A stretch of DNA of 64,000 nt, taken from assembly GCF_014648495.1 (NCBI RefSeq), contig NZ_BMRF01000009.1, forward strand, positions 213,281 to 277,280, read 5' to 3'. The notes below the pieces were generated by a model, which was given only the letters and a program-made list of their open reading frames with translations, did not search any database and was not told the DNA's origin. The DNA is from Actinomadura cremea. Its GTDB lineage: Bacteria > Actinomycetota > Actinomycetes > Streptosporangiales > Streptosporangiaceae. The translations under genes were made by a program, and so were the position numbers. This document shows positions 50,901 through 60,055 of this stretch, in pieces (the first letter of the stretch is position 1; each line of letters starts with the position of its first letter).

Positions 50901-51908
50901 ATGCCGCAACTTCCGTGGGCCTACCACTTAGCCACGCCGTCGGAGCGGGAATACATGGCCCGCCGCTACGCGCGCCTGCTCAAGACCGAGGACCGCATCG
51001 ACCAGGCCGTGTCGAGTTTGGGTCGCCAAGGAGCGAAGTGGCCGGAGGGGGTCCGCGTACGGCAACGGTTCGTCTACCGGCAGGAACGGCCCAAGGGTGA
51101 TTACTCGGATCGAACGCTGCCGCCCCTCGCAGAGCGCCCCCCAGCGATGCGCCTGCTCAGAAAGGGACAAGCCCTCCGCTTTTATCTGATCGCGCTCTGC
51201 GCGGCACAGATGCGGACCAGGACCGGTCGCCCCAGGAACGACCTCCCCCTGAGAGCAGGCGGGGACGACGTCGGCTGGATCGACCTGCTAGCCCTCCCGG
51301 TCGAGGACCAGATGGCGGGCAAGCATGCGGCGACGAAGTCCGAGAAGAAGCAGCGCCAGGTCATCGACGCGCTCAAGGCGCTCTCCGACCAGGACAACAA
51401 GCTCGTCCACCTTCCCAACAGGGGGAAGCGGACCGGCAAGTACGAGAACTTCCAGCTCCTCGACGAGGGTGGCGTCCGAGCCGCTGGAGAGGTTCCGCCC
51501 TACACCGTGCCGAGGAAGAACGAAATCACCTTCGCCCTGCCCCCCGGCCTGTTCAGCAGCGGCTGGATCCACCTCCTGGAATCCGCCGAGCTGGCCTTCC
51601 TAATGATGATCATGGAAGTCACCCGGTTGACGAGCCAGGAGTGGGTCTCGATCCCAAGCGAGACCAGGCTCCTCCACTACGGCATCGGCCGGGACTCGCA
51701 CGACGCCTACAAGACGCTCCACGCATTCGGTCTCCTCGATGCCGAGTTCGACGAGGATCGGCACGCGGACGGCAAGTACAGGGGGTTCAACGAGGGCGCC
51801 AAGCCCAAACCCCACGCGTTCGCGCTGCAACCGTACGGGTTCGACGTCCCAGCGGTCAGCGCCATGAAGGACTATCTCAAGCAGTTCGGGAACCCCCCGA
51901 CCAGGTGA
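50901..51908 (+). CDS. Element-encoded hypothetical protein (possible replication or transfer function)
   Basis: A 335-residue protein from ATG 50901 with AGGAGG upstream (a longer in-frame start at 50850 falls inside the inverted repeat and is unlikely). No signature I recognise. It is soluble and basic in the first 60 residues (SEREYMARRYARLLKTEDRI). A possible winged-helix segment lies in the middle (KQRQVIDALKALSDQDNKLV) and another near the end (TRLTSQEWVSIPSETRLLHY). Two helix-turn-helix-like regions and the adjacent inverted repeat resemble plasmid replication initiators, but this is inference. Codon use is less GC-biased than the chromosome part. Confidence 0.5.
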   Translation: MPQLPWAYHLATPSEREYMARRYARLLKTEDRIDQAVSSLGRQGAKWPEGVRVRQRFVYRQERPKGDYSDRTLPPLAERPPAMRLLRKGQALRFYLIALCAAQMRTRTGRPRNDLPLRAGGDDVGWIDLLALPVEDQMAGKHAATKSEKKQRQVIDALKALSDQDNKLVHLPNRGKRTGKYENFQLLDEGGVRAAGEVPPYTVPRKNEITFALPPGLFSSGWIHLLESAELAFLMMIMEVTRLTSQEWVSIPSETRLLHYGIGRDSHDAYKTLHAFGLLDAEFDEDRHADGKYRGFNEGAKPKPHAFALQPYGFDVPAVSAMKDYLKQFGNPPTR

Positions 51909-52278
51909 TCGCGGAGCCGCGCCGGCCCGGTTATCGTTGAACGACGTGGCTCCCGGTAGGGACCGCTGGCACGTCCGTGAGGACGACGGGACGCCCGAAA
52001 GGCCACCAGGAAGCCCGTGAGGCACGTCAAACCGTCCAGCGGGCAAGCCAGGAGGTCTCTCGTGTCCCGCATCCACGCATCCCGCGCCCGACGTGGGCCA
52101 CCCAGCATGAAGGCAATATCGCTTGGCTCCGACTCGGGAACTCCGAGCTCGAACCGTGTGCTTGCCGAAAGCTACTCCCGTGCAGGTGAGAGACGTACTG
52201 CCCGACAGGCAGCGGCGCTGGGCATGGACGGTGCCGGACAAGTCACGACGCCGCTGTGCCGCTGGATGATGGGCGGCT
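51909..52278. other. Spacer between the element gene and the transposase remnant
   Basis: About 370 nt with mixed composition. Short plus-strand frames exist but none has a ribosome site or convincing codon use. I see no RNA gene, terminator or transposon end here. Confidence 0.35.
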
Positions 52279-53029
52279 GTGCTGTTGCGATTGGCGTACT
52301 TGACCGTGGCGGACACCTCCGCGGCCTTCCGTCTGTTCCTGATGACCGATCGGGAACAGGACGCTGAAATTCCGGTCCTGCGGCATAAGATCACCGTGCT
52401 GGAGCGCCAGCTGGCCGGGACGCGGGCGCGGGCCACCGCTCCAAACCGGCCACTGCCGGCGGCGCTGCTGTACGGCTGCCTCCCGGGGCGTTGCGGCGGA
52501 TACGGCTACAGGCCCGGCCGGACACGATGCTACGTCGGCACCGCGACCTGATCGCCGACCGGCACGCCGCACGATCCAAACCCAAGCGGCCGGGCCGGCC
52601 ACCGACCGTCCGCTCCATCCCGGTCGCTGGTACTGCGTCTGGCGCGGGGGAACCGAGCTGGGGCTACCGGCGGGTGCACGGCGAGTTGCTGGTGTTCGGC
52701 GTCAAGGTGACGCCTTCCACGGTCTGGGAGATCCTCAAGGACGCTGGCATTGGTCCGGGCACGGAGGTTCTGCCACAACCTGGGCCGACTTCCTCATTTT
52801 CCAGGCCGAGGCGCTGCTGACGTAAGCCTTCTTGGATGCCGTCACGTTGACGCCCTCTGCGAGTTCGAGACCTTCTACAACGAGCATCAGCCTCACCAGG
52901 GCATCGCCGACACACTCCCTTTGAAGCTACTGGCTCCACCGATCATCGAACCAGACCAGATCGCCCACCTGAACGTCCGAAAGGCATCATCTGGGCGGAA
53001 TCCTTAACGAGTACGATCATGCTGCCTGA
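52279..53029 (+). pseudogene. Integrase-core (DDE) transposase remnant
   Basis: Pieces of one transposase in several frames: LRLAYLTVADTSAAFRLFLM, LRHKITVLERQLAG, then RRHRDLIADRHAARSKPKRP, GEPSWGYRRVHGELLVFGVK, PSTVWEILKDAGIGP, and finally CEFETFYNEHQPHQGIADT with a tail near LGGILNEYDHAA. The N-terminal helix-turn-helix part and the last 45 residues survive, but the rve catalytic core between them is deleted. It is a dead insertion sequence; no terminal repeats could be defined. It lies at the 3' side of the SMC operon. Confidence 0.75.
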
Positions 53030-53032
53030 CTG

Positions 53033-53167
53033 CGCGGACGTAAATTCGGCAATTGCAAGAGTGGTCGGGACCTCGATTGCCGGCAAAGTCTGAGTCTGAA
53101 TGATCAGCCCTGAAGTATTATCGCTGACGATGGCCACTGGTATGAGTATCGCCCATGACCGGAGCAA
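53033..53167 (-). other. Open frame of unknown status behind the SMC operon
   Basis: A minus-strand stretch reading WAILIPVAIVSDNTSGLIIQ, LPAIEVPTTLAIAEFTSAQS and MIVLVKDSAQ has a regular beta-strand look and coding-like composition. It has no good start codon and runs directly into the transposase tail, so it may be the beginning of a seventh operon gene cut by the insertion. The evidence is weak. Confidence 0.25.
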
Positions 53168-53202
53168 TCAGAACGCTAGAAGTCCGCTGGTCAGCCGTCA
53201 AC

Positions 53203-54315
53203 CTATGGCGACATCGGATGAGAATCTACGGGCAAGTCATCGACGGTGAGTTGGATTCCCCTCGGGGCGGGTTGTAAGGGAGGTGTCTGCGACTGCTGGT
53301 GGAGCAGTGTTAGTGGGAGCAGACCCAGAGATCTCAGTATTCGCCCGGTGTCGGCTCCGTCGATGATCATGTAGGAGCGGAGGTGTCGGGCGTCGTGGGC
53401 ATAGGCGTCCATCATTCCGACCACGCTTGGCTTGATCTGATGACAGTGCTGCAGGACGAAAAGCTCCGCAGGTTCGGAGAAAAGACGGTTGATCTGATCA
53501 CCGTTCTTGCCTAAGGCATTGATGTCCATGGCGCGTGGGTAACCAGGTCCCTTGAACAGCCATGCGGCCGATACCTGGCGCCCGCGGGCGAACACCCGTG
53601 GCGTGTAGAGGTCAGAGCGCTCGCCACCCCAGTCCTTGGGGACGTATGGCTCGCCAAGCAGCCCGGCGAAGGTGCGCTTCACCGTGTCCTCCGGCACGAG
53701 CAGTACCGCCTTAAGTTCGGCCTCGGTGAGAGGAGAAGTGAAGTCAATCCCGCCGAATTGGTCGATGTCACTGGGGTACACGCGTAGGCCGGCTGGTAGG
53801 TATTCGGCGATGGGGTTGTCATCGACGAACGATCTGATGCCGATAAAGACTGGCCTGAGTTCAATGTGCTCTGAGGTGCGATCGGTGATCGTTCCGATCA
53901 GGTAGGCTCGCCTACGCCCAGTGAGACTGCCGGTCGCGGACGAGCTGGCGGTCCGCGCCGAGTTGAAAGTGCCAGCGATGTGAACCGGCTCTCCGGCGTT
54001 GAGCATCGCCGTGAAGTTGACGGGCTTGAAGCCGGGAGCGTCGTGGGCCCGGTCCCGTTGGAAGGCGAACTCCAACTCCACGCCAATGATCTGTCCCGGG
54101 CGCAGATCTTGCTGCAGAACGCATCTAGCCAGTTCCCCGATGCCCAACGTGGGGAGCGCGTTGGCCAGTTCTAAGGCGAGCGCGTAAGGCAGCGCCGCCT
54201 CAGGATTGCTCCTACGTGCCGCCCGCGCCTGCGCAGATTCCGTCCGATGGTCTCCGAGAAGAGACTGGATCTGGTCCTGGTGTAGGTAGTACGGCTCTAG
54301 TGCGATGCGCATCAT
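53203..54315 (-). CDS. Uncharacterised operon-terminal protein, possible PD-(D/E)XK nuclease effector
   Basis: A 370-residue soluble protein from ATG 54315 (AAAGGAG 9 nt upstream), 72 nt after the kinase gene. The first 190 residues are mixed alpha/beta (YALALELANALPTLGIGELA; YLIGTITDRTSEHIELRPVF). The C-terminal part contains ERSDLYTPRVFARG, then VSAAWLFKGPG near residue 250, LGKNGDQINRL, AELFVLQHCHQIK, and YMIIDGADTGRILRSLGLL. A core of D...K on a strand pair, then a helix, a VLQH strand and a closing IIDG..T..IL helix resembles Mrr-like restriction-endonuclease folds, where K would be catalytic. This is inference without a profile match. It could be the effector of the SMC-kinase operon. 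Confidence 0.5.
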   Translation of the reverse strand: MMRIALEPYYLHQDQIQSLLGDHRTESAQARAARRSNPEAALPYALALELANALPTLGIGELARCVLQQDLRPGQIIGVELEFAFQRDRAHDAPGFKPVNFTAMLNAGEPVHIAGTFNSARTASSSATGSLTGRRRAYLIGTITDRTSEHIELRPVFIGIRSFVDDNPIAEYLPAGLRVYPSDIDQFGGIDFTSPLTEAELKAVLLVPEDTVKRTFAGLLGEPYVPKDWGGERSDLYTPRVFARGRQVSAAWLFKGPGYPRAMDINALGKNGDQINRLFSEPAELFVLQHCHQIKPSVVGMMDAYAHDARHLRSYMIIDGADTGRILRSLGLLPLTLLHQQSQTPPLQPAPRGIQLTVDDLPVDSHPMSP

Positions 54316-54387
54316 CGGCGACTTGCTCCTTTCGCCTGGGAAGACCAGGCTCGCCGCCTGGCTGCGATCGGGAGGTTTGTGGAACAG

Positions 54388-55755
54388 CTATGGGATGTCC
54401 TTGAGAAGGCGGAGGAACTCGTCCACGTCCTGCGGTCTGTCCTCCGGTTGGCGGTGCGTTGCTTCCGCCGCAACGGCCCGCCAAGGACCGCTCTCAGGGA
54501 GCAGCGGGATGTTTGTCTCTGGAGACTGCCCGGTCAGGATCGCACCGATGAGCCGTCCGATGCTGTAGATGTCGGTAGCGGGTGTCGCGTTGTGGGGATT
54601 GCCGGACAGCAACTCCGGTGCTGCGAACCCCTCGGACCCAAAGCCGGAGCCGGTGCGCGTGCGGCGGGGAACGCTGGTCTGTCCTCGAGGACGCCGTCCT
54701 AGGCCCCAGTCCGCTACGACCCACCGGCCTTGCAGGTACAGGATGTTCGCGGGCTTGATGTCCCGGTGAGTCCAGCCATTCGCATGGGGGTGGCGCAGTC
54801 CCTCGCAGACCGCCTTGACGAGGCCACGGAGCGCCGTAGTCTCCCGCAACCGGTCAACGTAATCAGCGGCGCTCCCGTTCGCGCACGGCATAATGAACCA
54901 CCGGCAGTCCGGATCAGCATCCAGCACTGGCATAACGTTTGGGTGGCCACTGTACCGTTGCCCCATGTCGATTTCGCGTCCCATGCGGTGCACTGAGTCG
55001 TCATCGCCGAAGCGGAGCCGCTTCAGCGCGACAGTGATGTTGGTGGGCTTGTGTACCGCACGGAACACTGCGCCTTGGCCGCCCTCGTCGATCGGTTCCG
55101 GGGCCATGGTGTAGTCGGCCTTTTTCCCGCGCTTGAGCCACTGCACAGCGGCCCACGGCGTGATTTCGCCCGTGCGGGGCAGGGGCCCGTCGGTGAGGAG
55201 GCCGCGGGCGACCTCAATGGCGTGGTCACGGTAGGGCCCGCCCCGTGGCACGCTGAGGATGGCCACCAATGGCCCGGCGACCGGGTAGGGGGCGAGTTCG
55301 GCTGCAAGACCGCGCGCTTCCTCTTCTTGAGCAGCCCGTCGGGCGGCGCGTTGGCTGCTGTCCTCTTTCTGGGCCGCGTGCAGGTCAGGATGAGGAGTCC
55401 AGCCGCGGGGTGGCAGGACCACACGGGCGTCGCGGAAGTCGCATTCGAGGAAGATGCACCCGCTGCGCACTAGCTCCACGGCAATGTCCTCGGCGCGGTC
55501 GCCGAAGGTGGTCACGACGGACTGCCACCGACGGGGGCGGCTGATAGCGAACGCCCACTGGCTATCGGTCAGGCCGTCCGGGCGATGTGGTGCTGGGAAG
55601 CCTTCCGGTTCCAGGCTGACGCGTGTGATCTTCGGGTTGCCGTTGCGGTCCCTGTTGTAGCTGCCGTCGGGTAGAGGAACGGCGTACGTGATGAGATCGG
55701 TGTAGACGTTGAGGTGGCGCATCGCGAAGCCTCGCGGGTGGGGGCGGGCAGTCAT
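54388..55755 (-). CDS. Ser/Thr protein kinase with a novel N-terminal domain, third-last... component of the SMC operon (fifth gene)
   Basis: A 455-residue soluble protein; its ATG overlaps the SMC stop (ATGA at 55752-55755). Residues 1-200 match no family I know and include an alpha/beta segment (VVTTFGDRAEDIAVELVRSG). The kinase domain follows: glycine loop IDEGGQGAVFRAV near 220, lysine in VALKRLRFG, catalytic loop THRDIKPANILYLQ near 330, and an unusual DWG (VVADWGLGRR) in place of DFG, then FAAPELLSG and DIYSIGRLIGAILTG. Key residues K, D, N and the metal-binding D are present, so it should be active. It has no transmembrane or PASTA segment, unlike housekeeping PknB kinases. It probably regulates or senses within this system. 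Confidence 0.85.
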   Translation of the reverse strand: MTARPHPRGFAMRHLNVYTDLITYAVPLPDGSYNRDRNGNPKITRVSLEPEGFPAPHRPDGLTDSQWAFAISRPRRWQSVVTTFGDRAEDIAVELVRSGCIFLECDFRDARVVLPPRGWTPHPDLHAAQKEDSSQRAARRAAQEEEARGLAAELAPYPVAGPLVAILSVPRGGPYRDHAIEVARGLLTDGPLPRTGEITPWAAVQWLKRGKKADYTMAPEPIDEGGQGAVFRAVHKPTNITVALKRLRFGDDDSVHRMGREIDMGQRYSGHPNVMPVLDADPDCRWFIMPCANGSAADYVDRLRETTALRGLVKAVCEGLRHPHANGWTHRDIKPANILYLQGRWVVADWGLGRRPRGQTSVPRRTRTGSGFGSEGFAAPELLSGNPHNATPATDIYSIGRLIGAILTGQSPETNIPLLPESGPWRAVAAEATHRQPEDRPQDVDEFLRLLKDIP

Positions 55756-58700
55756 GTCGGCTCTCGGTACTCGTTGCCGGTGAGCCAGGCGCGGAGCAGA
55801 TCGACGCGCGGGGCATGCTCGTCGTAGCCGATGACGACGGGCTGCTCATTGTACGGGCTGGAGTCTGAGCTGCGGCGCAGCTTGATGTACTGGCCGCAGG
55901 CATCGATCGCGTAGGACTCCATGTCGTCTTGCAGCGCCCCGACGACGGTGATCCCGCTCTCCCTGCCGATCTGCCCGAGCAGGGCGACCGCCTCACGGCG
56001 GTGCTGCTTGCCAAGGTTGCGGCCGAGTTCGTCCAGGACGAGGACCAGCGGGCGGCCCGTACCGCTGGCGGCAGCGGCAGCGCAGACGAGCTTGATCGCC
56101 CGATCGTCTATCTGTGCGGTGTTGGCCCGCCGATTGTAGGGGATCAGGCGCCGGCCTCGGGCGCGCCGCCACATCGGCGTGACCTTCCAGTCCCATGCCT
56201 CGGTGGGGTCGGCTGGCGGCGGAGGCTCGTCGTATTGGAGCGAGGCTCCGTACCCGCCGTAGGTCATGTCGAGCCGGTCGAACTCGGCTGCGACGTTGGC
56301 CAGCTTCTTCTTGAGGGCGGAGGTGAGCGCGCCTCGGTGGGCCCGGCTGGCTTGGATGGCCTCCTCGTGGCCGATCCGCGCGGAGTCGAGGCTCTTGTGG
56401 CGTTCCTTGCGCTGGGCGGCGATCTGCTGACGCTCGTACTGGTCGGTGCCTTCCAGGTGGCGCAGGTAGACGTGGAGTGCATGTCGTAGCGGGGTGAAGG
56501 CGGCCTGTGCTCGCTGGATGCTACCGGGGCCGCGCTGGCTGAACTCTTCCAGCAGATCGGTGACCTCTGTCGGCATGCTGGACGAGGAGGCGAGAGGAAA
56601 GCACTCGGAAACCGCGGTGGTGATCAGACGCCGGGCTTCCTCCCACCAGTCGTCGGGAGTCCAGGACTGCTGGTCGTCCGGCAGAGAGAATAGGTGCTCC
56701 CTGGCAGAGTCGGGGGTGCCGTTCCAGTTGGCGGCCAGTTCCGCGAGGCCGAGGCGCGATTGTTCTTCTTCGAGGTTCACGCGATTCTGGCGCCGGGTTT
56801 TGTTTGTGTTGCCGAGCGCGGTTTTCTGACTCTGCAGTGACTCGATCTGCTGCTGCCGAACGCCCACCAGACGGAGCACCTCGTCCCGTTCGGTTTGTGC
56901 TGCACTGAGTTCCGGAGCAAGTCTCACGCGCTCATCCCGGGCAGCCTGGTCTTTTTGCCGCAGGCCGCCGATCTGCTCGTCCAGCTGGGCGGCCTCGGCT
57001 GCGGCTCGTGCGCCCTTCTGCCGGCGCTTGGCGGCGGTGACTTGCTGCTTGGCGGTCTTCAGTTTTTCCTCCGCTTGCTGGTGGCTTTCCGATGCCCGGC
57101 GGACGTGCTCCCGTGCGGCAGTGATGCGAGCAGCACGGCCAATCACGGGCTCGGGGAACCCACCGACGATTACGATCCCCGCAGCATCGTGGACACGGGC
57201 GGGCTCAATGCGGGCAGTGAACCGTGCGTCCAGGGCCGCCAGGAAGCCGCCGAGGTCGTAGTGCGGATTGGCATTGCCCGGAAGGCCGTCGGGCGGTGCG
57301 CTCGCGGGGAGATTGGCCGCGACCAGGATCGAGCCGGGCACGTCTGCCAGGAGCGCGCTGGCACTGTCCAGGTCGTCGGAGTCCACAACGGCCGCCTCGC
57401 GGTACGGCCAGAGGACCGGCTCCCACTTGGGCCGCTGCTGGTCGTTAAGGCTGACGGCGTCGAGCAGGCAGATGGCGGTGATTCCCTCGGCTGCGAGGAG
57501 ATCGATCTGCTGCCGGGCCAGGTCCCTGCCGCTTTCCGTGTCCTGCAGACGTTTCCGGGCGGCGACTAGTGTGCGCTCCGTCACGCCGACCGCCTTGGTC
57601 GTCTCTTCTAGAGCCGAATCCGCCTCGGCACGTTCCCGGTCGGCGGTTGGCTCGTCACGGCCGTCAGCGTGGCGGGCCGTTTCCCTGGCCGCGCGCAGCC
57701 GGTGGTCAGCCTCCTCAATCTGCTGTTCCAATGCCGCGATCTGGTTGCCTAGCTCGCGGTCTTCGCTGTCGAGCTTGACGAATATGCTTCTTGCGGTCTG
57801 CTGCCGCTGCGTGAACGCCTTGTCGTCGGCCAGTTCCGCTGCCTGCCCGGCTAGCTCTCGGGCGGTGCGGTTGTCTCGCTCGACCGCAGTGTCGATCTCG
57901 CTGATCTCGGCCCGGATGTCGCTGTCCCGCTGGAGCGCATCGCACAACCGCCGTGCCATGTGCGACCGCCAACGCCCGGCCGCTTCCGCGACTTGCCCGC
58001 GCGCCCGGTCCCGGGCGTCGACGCCGTCCTCGATTACTTGGGCGCGGGCCTCCCAGGAAGCAAGCTCGGACTCGGCATGGCTGGCCTCCTGCTGGCGGTC
58101 GTACTCGTGGCGGCGGGCCAGGCGTTCCTTCTCCAGTTCGCGGTCAATGCCGGTGAGCGCGGCGATCGCCTCGAAGATCCGCCGCTCGGAGATCTCATTG
58201 AGCGGCTGGGCGAGCAGGTTCGGGGTGACGCTGGCCCGGACCGACGTCGACAGGAATGACACGCACCGCACGTGCTCGCCGTAGAGCGTACGGGGCAGGT
58301 CGCGGGCTGCCACATCCTGCCGTCCGGCCCGCGGGGGCAGAGCTTGCCAGAGCGAGTCGGCCGCCTGCTCCCGCTCGGCCTCGCTGTCCCCGGTCGGCAG
58401 GTGGAGCCCGTCCTGCCAGCGCAGTTTCAGCCGGGGACCTTTCTTGCTGCTGCGGTCGATACGGATCCACACGGTGAGAGCACTGGCCTCAAGTTGCTGG
58501 AGGGGTACGGCGGCTGCAGGAGCGAAGACACCGATCAGGTACCCGTTGTCGGCGTTACCCCAGCGGTCCTCGCCGCCGGCATCCTCGGCGTTAAACAGCA
58601 GGTCGACCGCGGCCGAAGCGCCGGAGCCGAAGCGCCACTGCTCATCGGCGTGCAGCAGGCTGACCTGGGCTATCAGGGACGATTTCCCCGCTCCGTTGGA

Positions 58701-58850
58701 GTCCTTCGGCCCCTGTCCGGCCACGGCGATGAGGGTTCCGACTGCGACCGGGATGGGGTGTGTGGACAGCCGGGAGATCCGCACGCATTGTAGGCCGACC
58801 AGGACACGGTCGCCGACGATGTCCTCTTCCGGCGGCGTGCTGCCGCTCAT
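55752..58850 (-). CDS. SMC-like (MukB/JetC-type) ATPase
   Basis: A 1032-residue protein from ATG 58850 (GAGGAG 7 nt upstream). Walker A is KDSNGAGKSSLI near residue 50. Long heptad-rich coiled coils span about residues 230-460 and 600-720 (EIDTAVERDNRTARELAGQA; ESHQQAEEKLKTAKQQVTAA). Between them is a hinge-like globular region with EGITAICLLDAVSLND and EAAVVDSDDLDSASALLADV. The C-terminal head has RPLVLVLDELGRNLG near 935 as Walker B. The ABC signature is degenerate (NTAQIDDRAIKL), as in MukB-like and JetC proteins. Such proteins dimerise and translocate DNA with a kleisin. Shorter coils than MukB suggest a compact Wadjet/Mks-like machine. Confidence 0.85.
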   Translation of the reverse strand: MSGSTPPEEDIVGDRVLVGLQCVRISRLSTHPIPVAVGTLIAVAGQGPKDSNGAGKSSLIAQVSLLHADEQWRFGSGASAAVDLLFNAEDAGGEDRWGNADNGYLIGVFAPAAAVPLQQLEASALTVWIRIDRSSKKGPRLKLRWQDGLHLPTGDSEAEREQAADSLWQALPPRAGRQDVAARDLPRTLYGEHVRCVSFLSTSVRASVTPNLLAQPLNEISERRIFEAIAALTGIDRELEKERLARRHEYDRQQEASHAESELASWEARAQVIEDGVDARDRARGQVAEAAGRWRSHMARRLCDALQRDSDIRAEISEIDTAVERDNRTARELAGQAAELADDKAFTQRQQTARSIFVKLDSEDRELGNQIAALEQQIEEADHRLRAARETARHADGRDEPTADRERAEADSALEETTKAVGVTERTLVAARKRLQDTESGRDLARQQIDLLAAEGITAICLLDAVSLNDQQRPKWEPVLWPYREAAVVDSDDLDSASALLADVPGSILVAANLPASAPPDGLPGNANPHYDLGGFLAALDARFTARIEPARVHDAAGIVIVGGFPEPVIGRAARITAAREHVRRASESHQQAEEKLKTAKQQVTAAKRRQKGARAAAEAAQLDEQIGGLRQKDQAARDERVRLAPELSAAQTERDEVLRLVGVRQQQIESLQSQKTALGNTNKTRRQNRVNLEEEQSRLGLAELAANWNGTPDSAREHLFSLPDDQQSWTPDDWWEEARRLITTAVSECFPLASSSSMPTEVTDLLEEFSQRGPGSIQRAQAAFTPLRHALHVYLRHLEGTDQYERQQIAAQRKERHKSLDSARIGHEEAIQASRAHRGALTSALKKKLANVAAEFDRLDMTYGGYGASLQYDEPPPPADPTEAWDWKVTPMWRRARGRRLIPYNRRANTAQIDDRAIKLVCAAAAASGTGRPLVLVLDELGRNLGKQHRREAVALLGQIGRESGITVVGALQDDMESYAIDACGQYIKLRRSSDSSPYNEQPVVIGYDEHAPRVDLLRAWLTGNEYREPT

Positions 58851-58874
58851 GAACTGCTCCTCGGGGAGATCGCG

Positions 58875-59528
58875 TTACTTCTGGGGGTGGTCCAGGCTCC
58901 GGCGGACCGTGATCGCCGTGGCTAGCGCGGTATCCGGGCCAACGGCCAAGATCAGGTTCTCCTGCAGGCGCTGGCGCGCGGCCGGAGTGAGCCGGCGCAG
59001 TGCCGGTCCGGGGATGTAGGAGGCGCCGGCCATCTCGGGATCGGCGCCGCGTACCGCGTGGACCAGTCCGGCTGCGCGCAGCCACTGGAGGGCCTCGGAC
59101 AGGCGCCGCTGCCCGTGAACCTGTGACAGCCTCCGCAAGCGGGTGGGGGTGGTGGGATACGGAGACTGCCAGTCGTCCACGGCGAGACGGCCTTCTGCGC
59201 GGGGGATCGCGACCGAGTGAATTAGCACCAGCGTCAGCGCGGCCCGTTCGAGCGGCGGCAGAATCCCCCACCCGTTTGCCGCTAGCTCGGCGGCGATGTC
59301 ATCCCGGTAGCCCGACGTCCACCGATAGGCACCCGCGTTGACTAGAGTGCGGCCAGCCCTGTGTAGCATTTGATCAAGAAGGTGACGCAGCGCCGCGTCT
59401 TGGAGCGCGGGCAGCGCGGCCTCGCTGGCTGGCTCGTTGCCGTACTCAAGTGCCGCCCAGGCCGAAACCAGCGCGTCGCGCTGCTTATCACCGAGCGGCT
59501 CCAGCAGGTCGTCGAACAGGCCGCTCAC
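58875..59528 (-). CDS. MukE/JetB-like accessory protein of the SMC complex (putative KITE)
   Basis: A 217-residue protein from a GTG overlapping the upstream stop (GTGA at 59525-59528). It is helical with two probable winged helices: DDIAAELAANGWGILPPLER, ALTLVLIHSVAIPRAEGRLA, and later RRLSQVHGQRRLSEALQWLR, AAGLVHAVRGADP. Length, fold prediction by eye and position directly before the SMC gene are those of MukE/JetB. In Muk and Wadjet systems this subunit dimerises and binds the kleisin. Direct sequence similarity is too weak to prove the family. Confidence 0.6.
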   Translation of the reverse strand: MSGLFDDLLEPLGDKQRDALVSAWAALEYGNEPASEAALPALQDAALRHLLDQMLHRAGRTLVNAGAYRWTSGYRDDIAAELAANGWGILPPLERAALTLVLIHSVAIPRAEGRLAVDDWQSPYPTTPTRLRRLSQVHGQRRLSEALQWLRAAGLVHAVRGADPEMAGASYIPGPALRRLTPAARQRLQENLILAVGPDTALATAITVRRSLDHPQK

Positions 59529-60055
59529 CAGTCCGGCCTCCTGGATGGCAGTTCCCGGCACAGCTCCCGCAATGCGGGGAGATCCTGGTCCGGCCAGGTA
59601 GCCACCCGGGGGCCGAGGCAGACCCGCTGCGCCTCGTTATCGACGTCCAGCCACCTGCTGGCGTGCAGGCGGCGGAGCGCCCCCATTCCGAGGCGGTGCA
59701 GCACCTCTTCCCCGCGTCCGGGGATGAGTTGGCCCACGACACCCAGCACCTCGCGCACTGTCGCCGGCTGTCCCGGCCAAGGGCTTGCCTGCGGATCGGT
59801 CCAGCAGCAGCGCAGCGCTGCAGCCAGGACCCGGCTGGTCTCGTTCGGGTGCTCGACCGGGAGGCCCTGCATGGGCAGCTCGCGCAGCAAGACCGGGGTC
59901 ACGTCGTCGGGCGGCCGAGGTAGCAGCCAGCAGCGCTCGCCACCCCGCTCCACCAGCCGGAGCATGCCAGCCGGGGTACGGGTCGCCGAGGATAAGCGCA
60001 ATGGCCCCTCCGCCCGGGAACGCGCCCACAACAGCGCCGCATCCACACTACTCAC
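59525..60055 (-). CDS. Small putative winged-helix subunit of the SMC operon
   Basis: A 176-residue protein from a GTG overlapping the kleisin-like stop (GTGA at 60052-60055); a longer in-frame start at 60139 would overlap that gene and is unlikely. It begins SSVDAALLWARSRAEGPLRL and contains ATVREVLGVVGQLIPGRGEE, VLHRLGMGALRRLHASRWLD, a compact winged-helix-like pattern, and ends in a helix with paired tryptophans. It could be a second KITE protein paired with the 217-residue neighbour, something classical JetABC operons do not have. No family recognised. Confidence 0.55.
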   Translation of the reverse strand: MSSVDAALLWARSRAEGPLRLSSATRTPAGMLRLVERGGERCWLLPRPPDDVTPVLLRELPMQGLPVEHPNETSRVLAAALRCCWTDPQASPWPGQPATVREVLGVVGQLIPGRGEEVLHRLGMGALRRLHASRWLDVDNEAQRVCLGPRVATWPDQDLPALRELCRELPSRRPDW

